Shown here piece by piece: positions 43,095 through 52,447 of a stretch of DNA of 64,000 bases. Position numbers and translations under genes: made by a program. The notes beneath the pieces are model-generated. The model was given only the letters and a program-made list of their open reading frames with translations. It made no database searches and had not been told where the DNA came from. Within the stretch, counting starts at the first letter, position 1; each line of letters opens with the position of its first letter. The DNA is from Paracoccus salsus (GTDB taxonomy: Bacteria; Pseudomonadota; Alphaproteobacteria; Rhodobacterales; Rhodobacteraceae): positions 62,001-126,000 of the forward strand of contig NZ_JAKGGD010000002.1 of the NCBI RefSeq assembly GCF_021556615.1. Reading direction: 5' to 3'.

Positions 43095-43752
43095 TGAGAT
43101 CGGATCGTCGCGCTGCGACATCATTGCAACACCGCATCCGGCGTTGAACCGGTCCCTTGAAAGGCAAATGGCGGCCATGCCAGCCAGGCGGACGGCAGAA
43201 TCCCGCCAATGCAAGCCGCGCCTGCGCCAGATCTCTCGGGATCTGGAAGCCGCCTGGCAACTCGCGTGCAAGCGGCCGAAAATCCTGATCGCGCAGCATT
43301 GCGACGATCAGCAAGGCGACGCAACCCCACGGGCCTTCAGTGGCCGGGCGCCTCCGTCGATCCACTCATGCGGCACATTCAGGATATGCCAGATCGCGTT
43401 GACGCGTTTTCGGGCTGGGTGATTCCCGACGGACATGCAGGTGGCGCGGCCTCGGACAGGCGCTGAAGCCCGGATGTCAGTCCTGGCAGACGCCGCGACC
43501 GTCGCGAATCGTCAGGCAAGGCGACAGCGTTGCTCGCAGCTTGGCGGCCTGTCGCGAATCAGTCGGAAGCGCCCGGCCCGCGTGGCTGGGCCGGAAAGGG
43601 CCTGCCAGACAGTCCTCGGCATGGTCGTTCCCGCGACGATGGCGGGCCGGCGAGGGTCAACCAATCCGCCACCCTGCCAGGTCCTGTTCAGACCTTTCGC
43701 GAAGGCGGACTGCCGACTGGCTGATGTCGCGCGCAGGCGGACCTGCACCGGG

Positions 43753-44520
43753 TCAGCGTGCCCGACCGCTGCGGACGTCGGCCACGGCCCGGTTGACCTG
43801 GGCAAGCCGCGATGCGCGCGACGGGTGCGTGCCCAGGATGTGATCGCCCGGATCGGGGATCCGCTGGAAGAACCGCGCACCGTTCACGGGATCAAAGCCG
43901 GCGTTCAGCGTCATGATCGCGCCCAGATAGTCAGCCTGCAACTCCCATTCCTTGGAGTAATAGCGCGACCCGACCGAGGCCCCGATGCGTTGCGCGGTTT
44001 CGATCGCCGCCGCGTCATTGCCATAGACCGAGGCGATGCTGCCCAGAATCACCGCGCCCGCTGCCGCTGCGCCGGATTTCCGTTCCAGATGGTTCAGCAC
44101 ATGGTGGCTGGCCTCGTGCCCCACCACAAAGGCGATCTCATCGGCATTTCGGGTGGCCGCGATCAGCGACAGGGTAAAGCCGATGATCGGTCTGCCGCGA
44201 TCATCGACCGTCTGGAAGGCGTTCGGCTCCAGCCCCGGGCGGTTGTCGACAACGAACTGGAAGTCGCAGTTCAGCGGCTGGGTACGGCGCTGGATGCATT
44301 CGCGCTCGACCGCGGGTTCCATCCGGTTCATCACCGCGATGAAGGTCCTTGCCGTGCTTTCGGGCGAGCCGTCGTTTCGCATCACCGGTGCCGGGACTTG
44401 CGGCATCACCGGCGGTTGCCCGGGCGTCTGCTGGACCGGGATCGGTGCGCAGGCGGAAATGCTCAGCAGGGCGACCGCAATGATCGCTGAAATCCGCAGC
44501 TTTGGTATGCCCCTGCTCAT
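43753..44520 (-). CDS. M48-family metalloprotease lipoprotein
   Basis: The 255-residue product has a lipoprotein signal (AVALLSISAC, Cys24) and the zinc motif HEASH (135-139), with the third ligand Glu in ELQADYLG about 60 residues later. This is the layout of short periplasmic M48 proteases such as LoiP or BepA without TPRs, which take part in outer-membrane protein quality control. Its start at 44520 follows GAGGCAG. It stands alone between the 864-bp gap and the divergent small gene at 44662. Confidence 0.9.
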   Translation of the reverse strand: MSRGIPKLRISAIIAVALLSISACAPIPVQQTPGQPPVMPQVPAPVMRNDGSPESTARTFIAVMNRMEPAVERECIQRRTQPLNCDFQFVVDNRPGLEPNAFQTVDDRGRPIIGFTLSLIAATRNADEIAFVVGHEASHHVLNHLERKSGAAAAGAVILGSIASVYGNDAAAIETAQRIGASVGSRYYSKEWELQADYLGAIMTLNAGFDPVNGARFFQRIPDPGDHILGTHPSRASRLAQVNRAVADVRSGRAR

Positions 44521-44661
44521 ATCTGCCTCGCCATGTGCCCGATGCCGCGTTCCCCGCAGCGTTGCGTGCAGCTTATCTGGTCGCGGATAGCCGCGCAAAC
44601 CCCGTCGGGTTGCCGCGACCGCTGCTTCGCGCGATTGTCATGGGAACGCAAGGAGACCCAG

Positions 44662-44910
44662 ATGTTTACGATCGAACATGATTTCGACGCCACAGTGATC
44701 ACGCTGATCGACGAGGCCGATCCGAATACCCGCCCCCTGAACGAGGATATCGTCATCCTGAACTTCGACGACCGGGTGATCGTCGAGCAGATGAACCCGG
44801 ACGGGGACGAGGTGGCGCGGATCACCTTCAGCATGCAGCAGTTGACCGAACTGAGGCTGGCGCTCAACCTGCCGGAAGGCAACTACCGGATCGAGCCGAA
44901 CGCGTCGTGA
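44662..44910 (+). CDS. Small conserved acidic protein of unknown function
   Basis: The 82-residue product starts after AAGGAGA (MFTIEHDFDATVITLIDEAD). It is acidic, without signal or membrane segment, and reads as alternating strands and helices (NEDIVILNFDDRVIVEQMN, ITFSMQQLTELRLALNLPEG). I do not recognise a characterised family; the strong ribosome binding site and regular codon use support a real gene. It is followed 163 bases later by the nitroreductase gene. Confidence 0.75.
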   Translation: MFTIEHDFDATVITLIDEADPNTRPLNEDIVILNFDDRVIVEQMNPDGDEVARITFSMQQLTELRLALNLPEGNYRIEPNAS

Positions 44911-45073
44911 TCCAGCCGAGACTGCGATTTGTGGCATGGTTCGCGCGCCGCGCCTGATGTCGTGCACCAAGCTGGACATTCCAGCGCGGACCCTGCGTCC
45001 GCTTGCGCCCGGTCAGGCCATCTGGAACAACCGCCCGACGCGGAATGCCGACGCGGAAGCCAAGGAGGCAGAC

Positions 45074-45646
45074 ATGGAATACCGTAACGACGCCGCGGTG
45101 GATTTTCTGGCCACGCGCCGCTCGCATCCGCCCAAGCTGCTCAAGGATCCCGCGCCCGACCGCGCCGAGGTCATGCGTCTTCTGACCCTGGCCGCGCGCG
45201 CGCCCGATCACGGCAAGCTGGAGCCGTGGCGATTCGTGGTTCTGGAACGCCCGGCGTTGGACCGGCTTGTGCCGATCCTGCGTCAGGAAGTCCTGGCTGA
45301 CGGGCAGGACGCCGCGGCGGCCGAAAAGGCGGTGAGCGCCTTCGCCTCTCCGCTGATCGTCGCGGTGATCTCGGCGCCGATTGCCGATCACAAGATTCCG
45401 GTCTGGGAACAGGTCCTGTCGGCGGGCGCGGTCTGCCTTGGCCTTGTCAACGCCGCGCTGGCGTCGGGCTGGGGCGCGGCATGGCTGACCGGGTTCGCGG
45501 CCACGAATGAGGGTTTCGCGCAGGCCCATCTGGGACTGGCTGCGCATGAGCGCGTCGCGGGCCTGATCCATATCGGCACGCGCGCCGACGCCCCGCCCGA
45601 GCGCCCAAGGCCCGACATCGACGCCAAGACACGCTGGCTGGGATGA
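45074..45646 (+). CDS. Nitroreductase-family protein
   Basis: The 190-residue product starts after AAGGAGG and shows the FMN-binding blocks FLATRRSHPPK near the N-terminus, RAPDHGKLEPWRFVVL and GWGAAWLTGFA. It matches the YdjA-like group of small nitroreductases, which use NAD(P)H to reduce nitro or related compounds; physiological substrates are generally unknown. The stop overlaps the EI24 start (ATGA). Confidence 0.92.
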   Translation: MEYRNDAAVDFLATRRSHPPKLLKDPAPDRAEVMRLLTLAARAPDHGKLEPWRFVVLERPALDRLVPILRQEVLADGQDAAAAEKAVSAFASPLIVAVISAPIADHKIPVWEQVLSAGAVCLGLVNAALASGWGAAWLTGFAATNEGFAQAHLGLAAHERVAGLIHIGTRADAPPERPRPDIDAKTRWLG

Positions 45647-46359
45647 TCGCTCTGCGCGCATTGGCCCTTGGCTGGGGCGATCTGCTGCGTCCGCGCATCC
45701 TGTCGCTTGTGCTGACCGGGCTTGTCATGACGCTGCTGTTGTTCGTGGCGTTGCAGGCGGGCACGTTCTGGCTGATCCGCGCGTTCACGCCGGGCAGCCT
45801 TTCGCTGCCCTGGCTCGGCGCGATCGATGTCGGCAACACGCTGTCCTGGGGTTCGCTGGCGCTGTTCCCCCTCATGGGCTTTTTTCTGATGGCTCCGGTC
45901 GCCGCAGGGTTCGCGGGCCTCTTTGCCGAGCGCGTGGCCGATGCCGTCGAGGACATCCACTATCCGGCCCGGCGCGGCCTGCCGCTGGATTTTCTGGACG
46001 GATTGCTGGAATCGCTGGCCGTCATGGCTGCGGTGGTCGGCGTGGCCGTGCTGTCACTGGTACTGACGCCGTTCCTGGGCCCGCTGGCGCCCGTGCTGTT
46101 CTATGGGGCGAACGGATGGCTGCTGGGCCGCGAATTCTTCCAGCTGGTGGCCCGTCGTCACCTGAAGGATCCGCACGCCACCGATCTGCGGCGGCGCAAC
46201 AGCGGCACGGTGACCGCTGCCGGTGCGCTGGTCGCCATCGCGCTGACGGTGCCGATCGTCAACATCGCCGTTCCGCTGCTGGCAGCGGCGGCGTTCACGC
46301 ATCTTTTCCACCTGATCAGCGGAAGATCTGGTCCAGATTCTCGATATCCGCGCGGGTGA
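45643..46359 (+). CDS. EI24-domain (CysZ-like) membrane protein
   Basis: The 238-residue protein has about five hydrophobic segments and the EI24 family blocks PLMGFFLMAPVAAGFAGLFAERVADAVE and FYGANGWLLGREFFQLVA. CysZ relatives import sulfate, but this group in Rhodobacteraceae is not characterised. It is translationally coupled to the nitroreductase. Its 3' end overlaps the convergent DUF1467 gene by 44 bases, so its last 14 residues lie in antisense to that gene. Confidence 0.87.
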   Translation: MIALRALALGWGDLLRPRILSLVLTGLVMTLLLFVALQAGTFWLIRAFTPGSLSLPWLGAIDVGNTLSWGSLALFPLMGFFLMAPVAAGFAGLFAERVADAVEDIHYPARRGLPLDFLDGLLESLAVMAAVVGVAVLSLVLTPFLGPLAPVLFYGANGWLLGREFFQLVARRHLKDPHATDLRRRNSGTVTAAGALVAIALTVPIVNIAVPLLAAAAFTHLFHLISGRSGPDSRYPRG

Positions 46360-46585
46360 CGACTCCGCCAAGGATCACCCAGGCGACAAGCGCCCAGATC
46401 GCCGCCGAGATCAGCGTCGTCAGGGTCAGCTTGCGCCGCCACGGCGTGGCCTCGGGCGCGCCTGCCGGCGTGCCCGGCTCTACCTGACCCGCATCCTGCT
46501 GGCTGCGCTGGCCGATCGGGATGACGACGAACAGGGTCAGGAACCACAGTACCGCATAGAGGACGATGCCGCCGGTCAGATTCAT
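46316..46585 (-). CDS. DUF1467 small membrane protein
   Basis: The 89-residue product has two membrane segments (about 5-25, and 58-78 TTLISAAIWALVAWVILGGV) separated by a polar loop, as in DUF1467 proteins. The function is unknown. It directly follows the epimerase gene with an ATGA overlap, the usual order in Rhodobacteraceae, and overlaps the EI24 gene tail to tail. Confidence 0.9.
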   Translation of the reverse strand: MNLTGGIVLYAVLWFLTLFVVIPIGQRSQQDAGQVEPGTPAGAPEATPWRRKLTLTTLISAAIWALVAWVILGGVVTRADIENLDQIFR

Positions 46586-46989
46586 CAGACCTGCTCCAGT
46601 TCGATCAGACAGCCGTTGAAATCCTTGGGGTGCAGGAACAGCACAGGCTTTCCGTGCGCGCCGATCTTGGGTTCACCGTTGCCCAGCACGCGCGCTCCCT
46701 GGGTTTTCAGACGGTCGCGCGCGGCGATGATATCCTCGACCTCGAAGCACATGTGATGGATGCCGCCCGACGGGTTCTTTTCCAGAAACCCCTTGATCGG
46801 ACTATCCTCGCCCAACGGATACAGCAGCTCGATCTTGGTGTTGGGCAGTTCGATGAAGACGACCGTCACGCCGTGCTCCGGCTCGTCCTTGGGCGGACCG
46901 ACCTGCGCGCCAAGTGTGTTTTCGTATTGCGCGGCCGCCGCCTGCAGATCCGGCACGGCAATGGCCACGTGGTTCAGACGTCCGATCAT
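46585..46989 (-). CDS. mce: Methylmalonyl-CoA epimerase
   Basis: The 134-residue vicinal-oxygen-chelate protein converts (S)- to (R)-methylmalonyl-CoA in propionate catabolism or the ethylmalonyl-CoA pathway. Metal-ligand blocks are visible: LNHVAIAVPDL (His near the N-terminus), GIHHMCFEVEDI and a C-terminal NGCLIELEQ (Glu). Length and sequence are standard. It is the first gene of the mce-DUF1467 pair. Confidence 0.96.
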   Translation of the reverse strand: MIGRLNHVAIAVPDLQAAAAQYENTLGAQVGPPKDEPEHGVTVVFIELPNTKIELLYPLGEDSPIKGFLEKNPSGGIHHMCFEVEDIIAARDRLKTQGARVLGNGEPKIGAHGKPVLFLHPKDFNGCLIELEQV

Positions 46990-47121
46990 CTCAGCCTCCG
47001 TTTGCGGGCTTTCATAAGCTCTTCGATCGCCGAGCGAAAGGATAACAAGGCCGCATTAACGGCTTCTTAGGGAATCCGCGCTTATCTGAATGAAACAGCA
47101 GCAATCGAACGGGGGACAGAC

Positions 47122-47856
47122 ATGCTGACCGATCTGGGGACTGGACCGAAAGACGCGCTGCCGATGTGGCGCATGTCGCTGCCCGGGCGTCCGCTGACCG
47201 GGCTGACCGTGCTGGTGGTCGAGGATTCGCGCTTTGCCAGCGAGGCCGTGCGCCTGCTCTGCCTGCGATCCGGGGCGCGGATCCGGCGCGCGGACTGTCT
47301 CAGGTCAGCCGCCCGTCACCTGCAGACCTATCGTCCGGCGGTCGTGATCGTTGATCTGGGGTTGCCGGACGGGGATGGCGCCGGGCTGATCCGCCAGGTG
47401 ACCATGACCGAGCCTCGCGTGCCGGTCGTCCTGGGCATGTCCGGCGATCCCGACGCGCGGGATGCGGCGATGTCGGCGGGTGCGGATGGCTTTCTGCCCA
47501 AGCCCGTCGAAAGCCTCGCCGTGTTCCAGCAGGCCATCCTTTCGGCGCTGCCACCCGAAGCGCGCGGCACCGGATTGCGCGCCCTGCCCGACGACGTGAT
47601 CCAGCCCGACTCATCCGGCTTGCGCGACGATCTGGCCCATGTCGCCGAGATCCTGTCGAACGCCCAGGACACGGCCGCCATCGATTACATCGCCCGCTTT
47701 CTTGCCGGGGTCGCGCGATCGGCGCATGATCCGGCGCTCGAGGCAGCGGCCTGCGCCCTGGCGCGCGATCATCAGGCCGGCCACGCGCTTGCCACCGACC
47801 TCGCGCGGATCAGCAGCATGGTGCAGGAACGACTGGCCAGCGTGGCCGGGATGTGA
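47122..47856 (+). CDS. Response-regulator receiver protein with helical C-domain
   Basis: The 244-residue product has a receiver domain at about 28-140: acidic residues in LVVEDSRF, phospho-acceptor Asp in VIVDLGLPDGDG, and Lys in FLPKPVE. The C-terminal 90 residues are helical (LAHVAEILSNAQDTAAIDYI, then a conserved-looking ARDHQAGHA block) and resemble an Hpt-like bundle rather than a DNA-binding or enzymatic output. No histidine kinase gene is adjacent. A GGGGGA ribosome binding site precedes the ATG. Confidence 0.83.
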   Translation: MLTDLGTGPKDALPMWRMSLPGRPLTGLTVLVVEDSRFASEAVRLLCLRSGARIRRADCLRSAARHLQTYRPAVVIVDLGLPDGDGAGLIRQVTMTEPRVPVVLGMSGDPDARDAAMSAGADGFLPKPVESLAVFQQAILSALPPEARGTGLRALPDDVIQPDSSGLRDDLAHVAEILSNAQDTAAIDYIARFLAGVARSAHDPALEAAACALARDHQAGHALATDLARISSMVQERLASVAGM

Positions 47857-47977
47857 CCGAACGGGTCCTGTCCTGGTCAGCCGCGTGCGGGCCGGACTGC
47901 GCCATGGAACTGGGTCTGGACGGGATCCCGCGCGTCATTCCGGCCTCGTCGAATGCCCCGCAGAACAGCGCCTGATG

Positions 47978-49156
47978 TCAGGCCAGAATGCGCGGATTGT
48001 CCTCCATGTCGAGACCGGGAAAGACCGTGCCTTCCAGCACCTCGCGCCGGACGCCGTAAAGATCGTGCAGCGCCCATGCCGCATAGGCGCGGATATCGCG
48101 AACCGGCATCAAGTCACGCCCGGCATAGAGGTCGCCTTCTGCGAGGCCCGGCCAGCGACCCATTGCACGTCCACCGCGGACCGCGCCGCCCGCCATCAGC
48201 AGGGCACCCCCGGTGCCGTGATCGGTGCCTCCGGTTCCGTTCTCGGCGGCGGTGCGCCCGAATTCGGTCATTGCGAGGACCGTGGTCTTCATCCAGGTCC
48301 GGCCCAGACCCTCGCGCAGCGTCAGGATCGCGTCGGACAGCCGGTCCAGCGCGCGTCCGATCACCTTTGACTGCCGTGCATGGCTGTCCCAGCCCGAGAT
48401 CGAGAATGTCGCGATTCGCGTCCCCGCGCTGAGCCGGTCGGCCGCAAAGCGCGCCAGTGCCCTGGTGTCACGGGTCGGGCCGCCATCCTCGTGGATCGTC
48501 CCGATGCCCTCCGACACGATCTCCATCGCCTGCCCGCCGGCCTCGCGAAACAGCGGGTCGTCGTGATACACACGCTCAAGTAGCCGCTGCGCCTGCGGGC
48601 TGAGGCTGAACGCGGCCTCGGGTGCCCAGCTTTTCGAAGGCGCCGGCCCGCCCAGGATCCGCATCTTCTCAAGGCCGACCGAATAGGCTGTTTCGGAAGA
48701 AATATTCGGCATGGTCTGCAGCAACCGGTTCAGCCAGCCGTCACGCTGCTGATACAGCGCAAGATCGGTTCCGGTCCCGGCCTCCAGCATGTCCTGCCCG
48801 TCGAAATGGCTGCGCTTGTCACGATAGGGCGTGGAAACCGCCGGCGCGAAGCCAAGTTCGCCCGCCCGCCACAGCGGCATCAGCGGTGCCAGGGCGGGAT
48901 GCAGCGCGAAGAAGCCGTCCAGGTCCAGCGCGCCGCCGTCGGGTCCTGGCGAAAGCGTCCTGCGCAAGGCGCGCAGATGCGGGTCGCCATAGGGCTGGAA
49001 CACGTCAAGCCCATCCATCGCGCCGCGCAGGATGATGACGACGAGACGATTCTCGCCGGGCGCCGAGGCAAGGGCGATGCTGGACAGCAGCGGATGCGCC
49101 GCCGCCGAACAGCCGATCAGCGCCGAGGATTTCAGGAACAGACGTCGGGACAGCAT
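47978..49156 (-). CDS. DUF1501 protein with Tat signal
   Basis: The 392-residue product begins with a twin-arginine signal (LSRRLFLKSSALIGCSAAA). The mature protein shows the alkaline-phosphatase-superfamily pattern of DUF1501: VVIILRGAMDGLD, SHFDGQDMLE, ISGWDSHARQ and a C-terminal TDHGTGGALLMAGGAV with Asp-His ligands. The function is unknown; DUF1501 and DUF1800 genes nearly always occur together. It follows the DUF1800 gene with a four-base gap. Export depends on Tat. Confidence 0.9.
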   Translation of the reverse strand: MLSRRLFLKSSALIGCSAAAHPLLSSIALASAPGENRLVVIILRGAMDGLDVFQPYGDPHLRALRRTLSPGPDGGALDLDGFFALHPALAPLMPLWRAGELGFAPAVSTPYRDKRSHFDGQDMLEAGTGTDLALYQQRDGWLNRLLQTMPNISSETAYSVGLEKMRILGGPAPSKSWAPEAAFSLSPQAQRLLERVYHDDPLFREAGGQAMEIVSEGIGTIHEDGGPTRDTRALARFAADRLSAGTRIATFSISGWDSHARQSKVIGRALDRLSDAILTLREGLGRTWMKTTVLAMTEFGRTAAENGTGGTDHGTGGALLMAGGAVRGGRAMGRWPGLAEGDLYAGRDLMPVRDIRAYAAWALHDLYGVRREVLEGTVFPGLDMEDNPRILA

Positions 49157-49160
49157 GGCC

Positions 49161-50540
49161 TCACCTTCGGTTGAAATCGGATGAGGCCAGAATGATCGCC
49201 AGCCCCTCGCGCGCCGATTCCGCCTTGGGAACGGCCCAGCGCAGCGCGTCCGACGCGGTGTCGCCCAGGGTCGAGATCAGGAAACTGCGCGGGTCGGGCA
49301 AGGTTGCGACCAGTTTGGCCGGGTGGCGCATCGCCCAGTCGATCCGCGTCGCCAGCCCCTGCGGCGTCACCCAGCTTTCGGCGGCTTCGGGCCAGCCATC
49401 CGGGCCCCGAGGCCGGCCCCAGTCCTGACCCATCCCCTTCAGCGGATTGATCAGGCGCGCATGGGCCTCGCGAAGCGGCAGGGCCATCACGGCATCCCGG
49501 TCAAAGCCAAGGCCGCGCAATGCGGCAACAAGGAAATCAAAGGGCTGACGCATCTTGGCGCGGAAATGCGCCGCGACCTCGGGCGCCTCTGCCAGCGCGG
49601 CGGACAGCATACCCAGATCGCCGTCGGTTTCGCGATAGACCGCCGCCAGACGTCCGATCAGTCCGGCGGGCGGATCGTCGGACACGAAATGCACGGCCAG
49701 CTTGCGGGCAAGATGGCTGGCCGTGTCCTCGTGCCCTGCCAGATCGTCGATCACGGCTCGGATATCGGCAAGCCTGGCGGGACCATCGCCACCATAGCTG
49801 CGGCCCAGCACCGTTTCCGCGCCCGGCTCGGCCATGCCCGGGCGGAAGCTCTGGTCCTTGCGCGCATTATAGGTCAGGCCAGTCAGCAGCTTCGCCAGTT
49901 GCCGCACATCGGTCTGCGTATAATCGCCCGCCACGCCAAGGCTGTGCAGCTCAATCATCTCGCGGGCCAGATTCTCGTTCAGGCCAAGCTCGCGGTTCTG
50001 CTGACGCCGCGCGATTGTGGAATTCGGTCCGAAGGACCGGGCCTGGTCCAGATAGGTCAGCATTCGGGGATGGGTTTCAGCGGCGAACATCATGTCGGCG
50101 AAACGCCCGCTCAGATGGGGACGGATGGCCTCGTCCACCAGCGAGGCCGCCATCAGCATCTGCTGCAGGCCGCCGCCGCTGACCGTGAAGTGATCGGACC
50201 AGAACTGCACCAGCCGCTCGCCAAACCCCGCGGGATCTCCGACGGCGCGCGCGATCCGACGCTGCACCAGCTGCCGCTCAAGATCGCGGATCTTGCGCTG
50301 ATAGGCGCGTTTCCGGTCGCGCGTATCAGCCTTTTCAGCGCCCTGGGCGTTTTTCATCCGTGCATTCAGCTTGACCAGGCGGTCCTGTACCCGTCGCACC
50401 CGCCGCATCCGCATCGGGTCCTGATCCATCCCCGCCAGCCGCACGGAATCAAGCAGGTCGCCGGCCGTCGCCGGCGGCGCGGTCAGTGGCGACAGGCCGT
50501 ATCCCAGCCTGATCGCCGCGATCTGTGGGTCGAACGTCAT
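49161..50540 (-). CDS. DUF1800 protein
   Basis: The 459-residue product shows DUF1800 blocks: RLGYGLSPLT, FWSDHFTV (with the preceding LVQ), the NENLAREMIELHSLGVAGDYTQ signature and the FVSDDPPAGLIGRLA region. Unlike some relatives, it has no obvious signal peptide. The function is unknown; it is the standard partner of the DUF1501 gene downstream and is probably co-transcribed with aspS, whose stop lies 71 bases upstream. Confidence 0.9.
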   Translation of the reverse strand: MTFDPQIAAIRLGYGLSPLTAPPATAGDLLDSVRLAGMDQDPMRMRRVRRVQDRLVKLNARMKNAQGAEKADTRDRKRAYQRKIRDLERQLVQRRIARAVGDPAGFGERLVQFWSDHFTVSGGGLQQMLMAASLVDEAIRPHLSGRFADMMFAAETHPRMLTYLDQARSFGPNSTIARRQQNRELGLNENLAREMIELHSLGVAGDYTQTDVRQLAKLLTGLTYNARKDQSFRPGMAEPGAETVLGRSYGGDGPARLADIRAVIDDLAGHEDTASHLARKLAVHFVSDDPPAGLIGRLAAVYRETDGDLGMLSAALAEAPEVAAHFRAKMRQPFDFLVAALRGLGFDRDAVMALPLREAHARLINPLKGMGQDWGRPRGPDGWPEAAESWVTPQGLATRIDWAMRHPAKLVATLPDPRSFLISTLGDTASDALRWAVPKAESAREGLAIILASSDFNRR

Positions 50541-50611
50541 GCCGTCACCATGATGCCTGCCGCGTGAACCGGTGGTGGCATCTATGGCACATGGGCCGGG
50601 AGGCTGTCAGA

Positions 50612-52387
50612 TCACTCTTTCGGCAGGACCCGAAGGCGCAGTTCGCGAAGCTGTTCGTTGGTCGGTTCCGATGGCGCGCCCATCATCAGGTCTTCCGCGC
50701 GCTGGGTCATTGGGAACATGATGACCTCGCGGATATTCGCCTCGTCGGCCAGCAGCATCACGATCCGGTCAATGCCGGCCGCGCAGCCGCCATGCGGCGG
50801 CGCGCCATAGCGGAACGCCTTGACCATTCCGCCGAACCGTTTTTCGACCTCGGCGGCCGGATAGCCCGCCAGCTCGAACGCCTTGAACATGATCTCGGGC
50901 TTGTGGTTGCGGATCGCGCCGCTGACCAGCTCATAGCCGTTGCAGGCCAGGTCATACTGATAGCCCAGCACCTTCAGCGGATCGCCATTCAGCGCGTCCA
51001 TGCCTCCCTGAGGCATGGAAAAGGGGTTGTGGCTGAAGTCGATCCTGCCGTCGTCGGTCTTCTCGTACATCGGGAAATCGACGATCCAGGCGAACTTGAA
51101 CTGGTTCTCGTCGGTCAGCCCCAATTCGCGGCCGATCTGGTTGCGGGCGCGGCCGGCCACCGCCTCGAAAGTCTCGGGCTTGCCGCCGAGGAAGAAGGCC
51201 GCGTCGCCCTGACCCAGAGCCAACTGGACGCGGATCGCCTCGGTCTTCTCGGGGCCAAGTGCCTTGGCGATGGGGCCGGCTGCCTCGGTCGAGCCATCTT
51301 CGGCCTTGCGCCAGAAGATATAGCCCATGCCGGGCAGGCCCTGCTGTTGGGCGAAGGCGTTCATCCGGTCCGCGAATTTGCGGCTGCCGCCCGTTGGCGC
51401 GGGAATGGCGCGCACCTCGGTGCCGTCCTGTTCCAGCAGCTTGGCGAAAATGCCAAAGCCGGAACCGCGGAAATGCTCGCTGACCACCTGCATCTCGATG
51501 GGGTTGCGCAGGTCGGGCTTGTCGCTGCCGTATTTCAGCATCGCCTCGGCATAGGGGATGCGCGGCCAGTCGGCATCGACCGGACGGCCGCCGCCGAACT
51601 CCTCGAACAAGCCCTGGATAACCGGCTGGATCGCGGCGAACACGTCTTCCTGGTCCACGAAGGACATTTCCAGGTCAAGCTGGTAGAAATCGGTGGGACT
51701 GCGGTCGGCGCGCGGGTCTTCGTCGCGAAAGCAGGGCGCGATCTGGAAATACTTGTCGAAGCCCGCCACCATGATCAGCTGCTTGAACTGCTGGGGCGCC
51801 TGCGGAAGCGCATAGAACCTGCCCGGATGCAGGCGCGAGGGCACCAGGAAATCGCGCGCGCCTTCGGGGCTGCTGGCCGTGATGATCGGCGTCTGGAATT
51901 CGGTGAAGCCCTGATCCCACATGCGGTTGCGCAGCGAGCGCACCACGTGCGACCGCAGCATGATGTTGTTGTGCAGCGTCTCGCGGCGCAGGTCGAGGAA
52001 GCGATAGGCGAGCCGCGTTTCCTCGGGGTATTCCTGATCGCCGAAGACCGGCAACGGCAATTCCTCGGCCGCGCCCAGAACCTCGAGCCCGGTCGCATAG
52101 ACCTCGATCTCGCCGGTGGGCAGCTTGGCATTGACCAGCGAGGCGTCGCGCAGCTTGACGTGGCCGTCGATGCGGATCACCGTCTCGGCCCGCAGCCTTT
52201 CCATCGCGCCGAATGCCGGGCTGTCGCTGTCGGCCAGCACCTGCGTCATGCCGTAATGGTCGCGCAGATCGACGAACAGCACGCCTCCATGATCCCTGAC
52301 GCGGTGAACCCAGCCCGACAGGCGGACGGTTTCCCCGGCATTGGCGGCAGTCAGATCGCCGCAGGTATGGCTGCGATAGGCGTGCAT
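50612..52387 (-). CDS. aspS: Aspartyl-tRNA synthetase
   Basis: The 591-residue class II synthetase has the N-terminal OB-fold ([23 protein letters not shown]), motif 2 ([19 protein letters not shown]), the bacterial GAD insertion (about 290-420) and motif 3 ([10 protein letters not shown]). The GAD domain and length identify the bacterial type. In alphaproteobacteria AspRS is usually non-discriminating and also charges tRNA-Asn, fixed later by GatCAB; that is family knowledge, not seen here. Start at 52387 ([12 protein letters not shown]). Confidence 0.97.
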   Translation of the reverse strand: MHAYRSHTCGDLTAANAGETVRLSGWVHRVRDHGGVLFVDLRDHYGMTQVLADSDSPAFGAMERLRAETVIRIDGHVKLRDASLVNAKLPTGEIEVYATGLEVLGAAEELPLPVFGDQEYPEETRLAYRFLDLRRETLHNNIMLRSHVVRSLRNRMWDQGFTEFQTPIITASSPEGARDFLVPSRLHPGRFYALPQAPQQFKQLIMVAGFDKYFQIAPCFRDEDPRADRSPTDFYQLDLEMSFVDQEDVFAAIQPVIQGLFEEFGGGRPVDADWPRIPYAEAMLKYGSDKPDLRNPIEMQVVSEHFRGSGFGIFAKLLEQDGTEVRAIPAPTGGSRKFADRMNAFAQQQGLPGMGYIFWRKAEDGSTEAAGPIAKALGPEKTEAIRVQLALGQGDAAFFLGGKPETFEAVAGRARNQIGRELGLTDENQFKFAWIVDFPMYEKTDDGRIDFSHNPFSMPQGGMDALNGDPLKVLGYQYDLACNGYELVSGAIRNHKPEIMFKAFELAGYPAAEVEKRFGGMVKAFRYGAPPHGGCAAGIDRIVMLLADEANIREVIMFPMTQRAEDLMMGAPSEPTNEQLRELRLRVLPKE

Positions 52388-52447
52388 GATCGGTCCCCAC
52401 TTGTTCAGCCCCCGCATCAACCGCGACAGCAGCGGGAAGTCAACCGG

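Larger units (their letters stand above)
42889..43752. other. 864-bp region without a supportable gene
   Basis: The first 200 bases are markedly AT-richer than the rest of the window and hold T-tracts, hairpins and a perfect operator-like palindrome at 43078-43092. Short frames on both strands (for example 43057-43365 minus and 43171-43422 plus) lack ribosome binding sites or recognisable motifs. It may be a decayed gene with surviving regulatory sites. Confidence 0.6.

Noticed and set aside
43057-43365. 102-codon minus-strand frame in the 864-bp gap
   Set aside because: No ribosome binding site or recognisable motif, and other frames in the same stretch are equally open.
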